In this document: positions 37,301 through 46,300 of the stretch, in pieces
How the letters are laid out: the number at the start of each line of letters is the position of its first letter
Position numbering within the stretch: position 1 is the first letter of the stretch
From: Sinonovacula constricta
Lineage: Eukaryota; Mollusca; Bivalvia; Cardiida; Solecurtidae
Direction: 5' to 3'
DNA: 64,000 nt
Assembly: GCA_007844125.1 (NCBI GenBank)
Contig: CM017564.1
Coordinates: forward strand, 26,398,494-26,462,493
The notes under the pieces: generated by a model
The model's input: only the letters and a program-made list of their open reading frames with translations
Told to the model about the DNA's origin: nothing
Databases searched by the model: none
Program-made: the position numbers and the translations under genes

Positions 37301-40300
37301 AGATTAGTTACAGTGTACAAGGCATGTGTGAAATATGATATAATAGCAACCCTACTAGCTATTGCTCATGAAGTTTAATCACTTCATTGATATAAACAGC
37401 TTTTTTCTTCAATTTTAATTGAGATCTTGTCTTCATAAGGTTACAAAAGTTATATTGAGTTTTACTGCCTTTAAACCAATTCAGCAAGTACTGTTGTCTT
37501 AAGTTTTCGTATTTAGGACATATGAAGAAAACATGGTATTCATCCTCAATCTTTCTGATATGTATAAAGTTAAAACAATATAAACAAATACGTTCATTCC
37601 TAGGGACATTTTGATGCCTTCCTACTTCTATGGCAAACTTATGAACTGAACACCTAAATCGTGCTAAGGACTTCCTTAAAATGAAAGAAAAATCTAGAAC
37701 TAAATATCGTTCTAGTTCTAAAAGGGATTTAAATTGTTTGTATGTGTCACAGCGACTGGACTCATTTACACTTGATGACCAATTTTGTTTCATGCAATCA
37801 GCTAGCCTTGCTTTAAATTGATAGATAAAGTTACTAGTATTTCCTATTTCCTGATACACCCATGCATACCCAAATCCAAATCGAAATGATAACTTTTTAA
37901 TGGCACTCACCCAATTTCGTCTACCCATGTCATCCTGCCGTTTTAACATTATATAGCTATTTCTCGGATATCTATTTTCTTGCATAATTAACAGTTTACA
38001 CCAATATTTTATGCATTTAATATGATAATCAACACTGAGGGGTAGTCTACCACACTCTCCTAATACCATACAATTATTAACCGTAGTATTTCTAAGTCCT
38101 AAAAAATCTTTACAAAAATGTATCTGGATTTGTTCAATTTCATCTGCAACCTCAGTGCCCCATATCTCTGCTCCGTAAATTAGAATAGGCTTGACCATGG
38201 AATCAAAAAGCTTAAAATATTCAACAAGTTCAAATTTACCAAAGTTATGTCCAAAAGCCTTAATGGCGTTGATGGATTTCTGTGCTTGAGCAGCAAGCTT
38301 TTCCTTAGCTGTATTCCACGATAATGTAGAAGAAAAAATTAAACCCATGTATTTATAATTTGATGTGACATTAACTCTTTCTCCCATATAAGTCCATTTT
38401 TCGTATGCCCTCAGAGGTCCGCTCTTTCTAAATACAATAATTTCGGTCTTGGAGTGATTAATATTCATTCCTGAAAATTGACAAAAATCTGCCAGAGTAT
38501 CTAATTGGCGTTGCAGTTCAATGGCCGTATCAGCACAACTCGCAACATCATCAGCATATAGTATACATGTAATATCCGGAATATTCTCTGTTACAAAGAT
38601 TCCCCTATGCCCCCTCTCATAAAAGAATTTGCATAATTCATTAATATAAAGATTAAAAATTATTGTACTGCTCAGGTCCCCCTGCTTTATCCCGATGTTA
38701 CAGTTAAATGCACTAGAGGCTTGGGAGCTTGAAATACGTACACGACTTTGTAAATTAGAGTACATAGCTACAAGACAATTATACAGTCTTCCCCTTATTC
38801 CTATGTCATATAATGTTTGGAACAGTTTATGGTGCTGTAACCCATCGTAGGCCCTTCTAAAATCAACATATAGTACGTAAAATCTACCTTCAGGCTTAGT
38901 AATATATTTTTGTATCATGCTTTGTAATCTGTTATCTGTTGTAGAATAACCCCTCCTAAACCCTGCTTGCGCTTCATCAATTTTGTTGAACTGAGTAGCC
39001 CAAGTGTTTATTCTTTTAAAAAGAATGCTTGAAAATATCTTATACATTACGTTGAGAAGGGATATTCCACGGTAATTTGATGGATTATCTGTAGAACCAG
39101 ACTTATGTACAGGTACTATTATACTTTCGCTCCATTTACATGGGAAATTGGCAGACAGAAATATTTTATTAAACAAAATGTGTAAAATAGGACTTATGTA
39201 AGAACATGTGTTTTTGTAAAATTCTGTTCCTATTCCATCTATTCCTTGTGCTTTACCACTTTTAAGCTCTTTAATACTATTTATTACTTCTACCTCGGTA
39301 ATATCACAATTCAATATAGCATCATACTCAGTATTAATCCCTTCCTCAGTATTTACCGTAGTAGTAGCAGGTAAAGTATCAGAATACAAAAGACTCTTAA
39401 AATAATCGACCCATTGCAAGACTGTTATTTGGCAGATAGGTGATTGACTCTGCCCCCCAAATGTTCATCACTGGAACCTTTAGATTGTATGTACTTTTAT
39501 AAATAGATCGATCATCTATCAACAGTTGATGTGAAAGTGACAAACACTTATCAAGCAACATTATATCAACACCTATTGTTCTGAACTAATAAGAACTAGA
39601 AATTTTAGTTTTCAAGCTTCCCCCATTCTACTAAAACTATTTAGCAAAACATTGCAAGTTCGATAGCAATCGGAACAGCTCGGATAATGCACGAATCATC
39701 TATCGGATCAATCGGAACACCTCGGATAATTCAAGAATCATCTCTCGGATGTCAAACTCCCCACAGTTATTACTTCCCTTGACAGTACATTATATTAAGT
39801 AGCAACGCGTGACGTAATCGCTGTGAGGAGATTGCTCGGATGTATGTAGGCAGTCGGATGTTCTCGGCCATTTCCCTAAATGGGTTTATTTTAGTGACAG
39901 AGGTCAAAACAAAGATGGCAGCTCGGAGGACAGATCGCTACAGTACAATGCCTGTAAAACTTTTATTTGTGGCGGCATCAAATTTAAATAATTCAATTTT
40001 AATTTACCCAGCGCAGCAGACACACAGCTGTCAAACGATGCCATTGTTTATGTTTTGTGCGAAATAGATTTAGGCACATTCTTCTTCCGACTTCCGGCGA
40101 ACAAAAAGATCGTGATTTCATTAAGTACCATTGCACCAGATACATCTGCGGGATGATTGTCTTGAGGACAGAATTACCCGAGGAGTTCCAATTGCTCTCG
40201 GATGTATGTAGGTAGTCGGATCACCTCGGCCATTTACCTAAATGGGACTACTTTGTGACAGACGTCAAACCAAAGAAGGTTGGTTGCTCGTATGGCAGCT

Positions 40301-43300
40301 CACTACTGTACGATGCCTGTAAAACTTCAATTTGTGGCTGCTTCAAATTTAAATCATCTAATTTTAATTTACCCAGCGCAGCAGACACGCAGCTGTCAAA
40401 CGACGCCATTGTTTATGTTTTGTGCGAACTACATTTTAGGCATATTCTTCTTCCTACTTCTGGCGAACAAAAAACGATCGTGATTTCAGTAAGTATCATT
40501 GCACCAGATACATCCAAGGGATGAATGTCCCGAGGACGGAATTACCCGAGGAGTTCTAATTGGTTCGATAGGTTATGTACAGTGACTTGCAAAACAAAAC
40601 AAATCTCACTTAGCGAACAATCTTGTACATAAAAACACAAATCCATCCATCTCCTTATTAATAGCACGATGCTTTCTAATGATGATTCCATTTTGCTATG
40701 TGGAAAATGTAAACACATTTGGCAAGTAATATCTTATCTTCATTCCTTTGGATGTGCTGTGTTTGCATTTCATTGGAAGATTCTTACCATGAAATGGAAA
40801 TGAGAAGACTTATACCGCAATGTTATGTTATATGTAAAATATATCATCATTAGTCTTATGCTATACTTAATTTATTATTAAATGTCGTTATAAGAACAAT
40901 TCAAAAGCCACCAAAGGTAACCGCCAAATAATATCGTAACTAACAAGTACAGGGTATTTCCCATGCACGTAGAGATAGGTTGCGTGATCAAATGACCAAT
41001 TTAACACGGTTTCTCACATCGTAGGACACCCGCAATCGATCCATTCCGTTACTCTCCATTAATCGCCCGTGGGATATTTAATTCATTTTTTCGCCGCTTT
41101 GGGGGTAAAGATATTTCATTTGTCGCTTCATAATCCGATGAAGATTTCAGTCCAATAATAAAGTTCGTTCTTTTATTGTTTCGACAGACTTGTCCAAATG
41201 GCGACGCCAATGTTATAATTCTAGTCTCCACGCTAAAGAGTATGGATTTTGTTAGCAGTATTATGTTTGGCCAATTCTTGTTCTATTCAGTTCGATAAGA
41301 CGACATAAAATTAACCCATAAACCCACGGTCGACGAATGTAGTAAAACGGAATAGTCGAGCGTGGGTATCCGACGATGGGTTTCTCGTTAATTCCAGTGG
41401 GTAAATATTTAACCTCTCTACATATCTTTTCATATGATCAATAAATTTAGCAAACATGTATTTTACATCTGAAGTATGCTTCTGTTATTGATATGTGTTA
41501 TGGCTGACAGAAAGTAGAACCCACCCTGTAGGTGCGTGTGTGATGATGGGCTGATCGCAGTAGATGAACATGGTAATGAAACCTGAAATCACGGTCGGGA
41601 TCTGCGTGGCCAGTATAAGCATGATACATCGCGGGGGATTGAGCTTAAACTTCTTGGTCAGCCAGCCGCCGAGGAACGACCCGATACTGGTCGACACGAT
41701 ACCAACTGCGGCTGGAAAGAAAAGCACGTGGATAAAATAAAATATCAAGTTTGGTAATAATATCTCATTCCTGGTTTAAGATATGTTATAAAATCAAAAC
41801 ATCGGTTTTAGTATCAGTGACATTGATCTGAAACCGTAAAAAAGTAACACTGATCCTGAAACAAATATGTCCTAGAAGGATCAAAGTCTTCCGCTTTATA
41901 TAAAGAAATTCACCATTAATATCGACCTCCTTGCAAATAGATGTTTAACAAAAAGGAATCATTGTTATTTAGATACAAGGACAATGACCTCTGCTCCATC
42001 TTGAAATCCACTACTCCATGACGTACATCCTCTTTCCATAAGTTAGGTACGTACAAAATCAGGTAATATTGTCTCGATATTTACTAAAGATATTTTTCTT
42101 TTAAAAAACCCACAAAAAACGAACTATCTTTTATTAACATTCGATTTGAACATGGCCTTAACTCGACTGACACCCCAAAACTATCTCAGTTTTCATCATT
42201 TCCAAAATATTTCCTCGGAAATATTTTTTTTCGGAAATAACCTTCTCCTCCACCTGCCAAACGAGAGTTGGTTCTAAATGTCTACATTGTTATTTTTCGA
42301 CATATGTAAAAACAAACTGAAAGTACAAGCTAAATGAAAACGTTTTTGTACAAACAGAACATTTCAAACATATGAGTAGCCCTAACATACCAAGGAGGAC
42401 GTTGGCCTTCCATGTGGGTACATTGAAGGAGATCTCCATGTACTTGGGAATAAATGCCATGCCAGAGCTCATACCCAGCACGTTGACGATGGTGCCCAGC
42501 AGACACAGTACGTATACCGGGGACCGTAACACAAGGCCAACGCTCCGCACTATACCTGAACAACGAAATAATAAATAATTTAACATTAAAGGTGATTTCC
42601 GACCTTTAGGGCCAAAATATATTTTCTTAAATAACCCAAAAGGTCATTGTTACTTGAAAAGGTCATGCTGATGCTGTTCATTGATGTCCTAGATTTGTTT
42701 TAACAGTCAAGCATAAATCACCAGTCGTCATTACAAACAGGTATTTCCTTTTTGCTATCACGTTATATAGTCATCCGGGCAATCCGCTCTGACGTCGCTA
42801 TTATCTATTTTTAGCAAAGACCGCTTTCGAGTTTTTTATACACTGGAAAGAATTCACATTTAGATTGTGCTTTTTTTCGGGATAAGTTCTGTTAAACCAT
42901 TTACTTTGTATTCAAAATCGTATTTATTGCGACAAATGCATAGGTTTATACAAAAATAATACCCAAATTCCCAAAAGCAATCGTGTGATATTGTTATATG
43001 TATTTGTTATAGGCAAACTGTCGGATATCACCTTTAAGATAGAATACAGATTTCAAAACAAACGCCACCATTGTCCACCATGTCGATCTTTTTATAGTGT
43101 TTACAATGTAAAGTGAATGAGGGGGCGGAGGTGGGGTGGCTTTAACGATTTACACTTTTTAACGAATAAAATATCTTCACATTTCTTCACATGAAGACAT
43201 TTCTTTGTATACCAGTCAGTTTTTGTTTTATTATAAAATGTTCTAGACGTTGTTGCAAATTAAAGACAATAAGACATTTAATTATTTTTAATCAGCCAAA

Positions 43301-46300
43301 TCAAAGTTTCCATGATCAATGGAGAGCGCTCACGACAACTAAATAATCTGACTGACACCAAAAGATAAGTTTTTATTCTAAGTTACTTGTAAGGACAAGT
43401 AATAAGATAATGTCCTCCGCATAGCAGTTTACCTTCCATCCTTGTACTAGATTAGTATGTAGTAATATGTGTGTTGGTGTGTAAGCAAACTGAGATAATA
43501 TCAAGGGATATTTACGCCGATTATCTGCCATTTACCCAAGAACGTTATCACTCAATCGGAACTTCTCGGGAAATTCCGTTAATGGATAATCATTCATTTG
43601 ACATAATTCGTGAATTACCCGAGGAGTTCCGATTGCGTTATCACTCAGCGCAAAGCAAAATGACGTCAATTCAACAAATAAAATTAGCAATAGGTTTTCC
43701 AATGTTGCTTTATCGTCGGATGGAATACAAAAATACTACAAAAATATTTTGTGTATTCTGCTGATTTTATCGGTTTTTATTTAAGGGTCTAATGTGCTTT
43801 TTATTGCAAATATGACTTTAAAAAGGTGTAAAGTTTTTTTTTTCTCTATTGCATGTTTTCACCATACAATATGCGACACTTTATTGATATATTTATTGAA
43901 GGTTATAAGGGGTTAAATGTACATTGTTACTGTCGTTAATGTAAATTATTTGGTTTTATGATACCAAACAACAAATAAGGAGTAATATTTCGGTCAATAT
44001 ATATGTAACAGTTATTTTGGCCTGGAAATGCGTAATCAGTCAATGTCAATGTAAATATGACTATATATTAACCTTCAAGTTTTTTATCTGCATCAGAAGA
44101 TATAGTTATGCACGTGGTTTCGGATAACTGCCAGTTACACAAATGGCGCCATTTTGTTTTTATTTGTGTACTTAATTGTGTGTGTCTCTTTCATTTTTTT
44201 TACAAGTTTGCCGAATTGCATTTTCACTGTATAATACCAATACGTGCGTCAACTGTCACAAATACGCAACCCAAAACCTTATAGTCTAGTTCTCGTACCT
44301 TTCAATTCTCGACCAAAGCAGCCACACGTTGTCCGACGGTTATGTGTACGACTCTCTAAGCCGTCGATCAGTTTCTCCAAGCGCTCCTCTTCTTCTTGTG
44401 GGTCACGTGACAGGCTGCGCGGGAAGAACAGCAGAGGCGTAGCAAATATGATGGCAGCGACACCAAACGACAGGAAGCCAAGCCACCAGGCGCCCACCCA
44501 GCGAGGATCGCGAGGATGGAGACCGACGTCTGTAGGCAGTTAATACATAGAACCACCGGTTATAGAATAACTCAATATACACAGTGTCATGTATTGGTAC
44601 GCTTAAGTAACATGCATTTTTCTCTCGGTTCTCACTAAACATGACCTTTTTAAACGTAAAAACTAAAGTCTTCATGTGACGTCATTAATCACTTTTGTCA
44701 CATCATTTGATTGTACATAGGCGAAAAATACAGGGACGATAAATTGTAAAGTCGCATACATGGAATGATGTATAAAACAACATTCGTGCACTGCCATGGT
44801 AAGCATACTTTAGAGGCCACGAGGACAATCGGAACACCTCGGATAATTAACGAATCATCTCTCGGATGTATGTAGGTAGTCGGATCAACTCAGCCATTTC
44901 CCTAAATGGGACTACTTTTGTGACAGACGTCAAAACAAAGATGGCAGCTCGGATGACAGCTCACTACAGCATGAAGCCTGTAAAACTTCAATTTGTGGCG
45001 GCATTTTCAAATTTAAATCATCCAAGTTTAATTAACCTAGCGCACTACATTTTAGGCATATTCTTCTTTCGTCTTCCGGCGAACAAAACGATCGTGATTT
45101 CAATAAGTATCATTGCACCAGCTACAACCGAGGGATGATTGTCGCGCGGGCGAAATTACCCGAAGAGTTCCGACTGGCCACGAAGACTGAGGTGCCAAGA
45201 AAAAAGTCACTCCTTTTAGCGTAAAAGATATTGTGTGCAAAAGACAATGTTTGGCGCAAAGGGTATGGGCAATAAGAATTGGATGGGTACTTTGATTATA
45301 ATTCACAATATGACCAAGATGGCAGAACAGGATGATAGACTGATACCTTCAAGTGTGACGTAGATCTGACTGAAGTAACCTCCAAGGCCGAAGGCGATTG
45401 CAGGTCCGAAAATAGCACACGCGAGTATGATTCCTGAAAATGACGTTCACAAATGGGAACATTTTTACAATGAGTACCATTTTTGTTCCCATCCATATGT
45501 CTAATCACAATGGTAAGCGTACACCTAAAGTTTATTTTAAAGTTAAAGGTGGTATCGAACGGTTTGCCAATGTCAAATACACGTAACACTATCGTAGCAC
45601 TGCTTTGGAAAATCTGAGCTTATTTTCTGCATTAAATCTTTAGTTTAAGTAAAGACGAGCTTGAACACAAATTATATTGTAGGGCAGTACTAACCGAGGT
45701 CAAAACCACGCTAAAATTGGTAATTCTATCTAAATACATTGTATATAAATAAGCACGATGATGATATCAGCTAAAAATAGATATTGACGTCATAGCGGAT
45801 CATCCGAATGACGATATAACGTGGTTTCAAAACAAGTTGTCACGTTGTTTTTTTCAATTTAAAAATAGCTGTCTCTGCATCGTGACTAAGATAGGAAATA
45901 CCTGTTTGCAATGTCGAGTGGGGATTTATACTTGATCGTTGACACAGATCTAGAGCATCGTGAACATCATTTTGCAGGACCTCTTCAGGTAACAATGACT
46001 TATTTGGTTGTTTGAGAAAATAAAGTATCATGCATACTGGATTATACCACCTTAAAATTACCGAAAGTATCTTAAAGTACATAAACAATAAATACATGAA
46101 AATAGAACTCCATGTACCGAATTATGACCCAAAATTTATCAGGGTTTTGCAAGTCAGCAAAACAAACTTTCCCCATGTGCAAATTTGTGTGAACATTCCA
46201 TGTAGAGGCGTCTCCCTCCAGCGCGTCGCAAATAATTAGAACTTCAAAAGTAGCGAATCCATTGTAGAGTCTATACAGATACAGATTAATCAACCATCGC

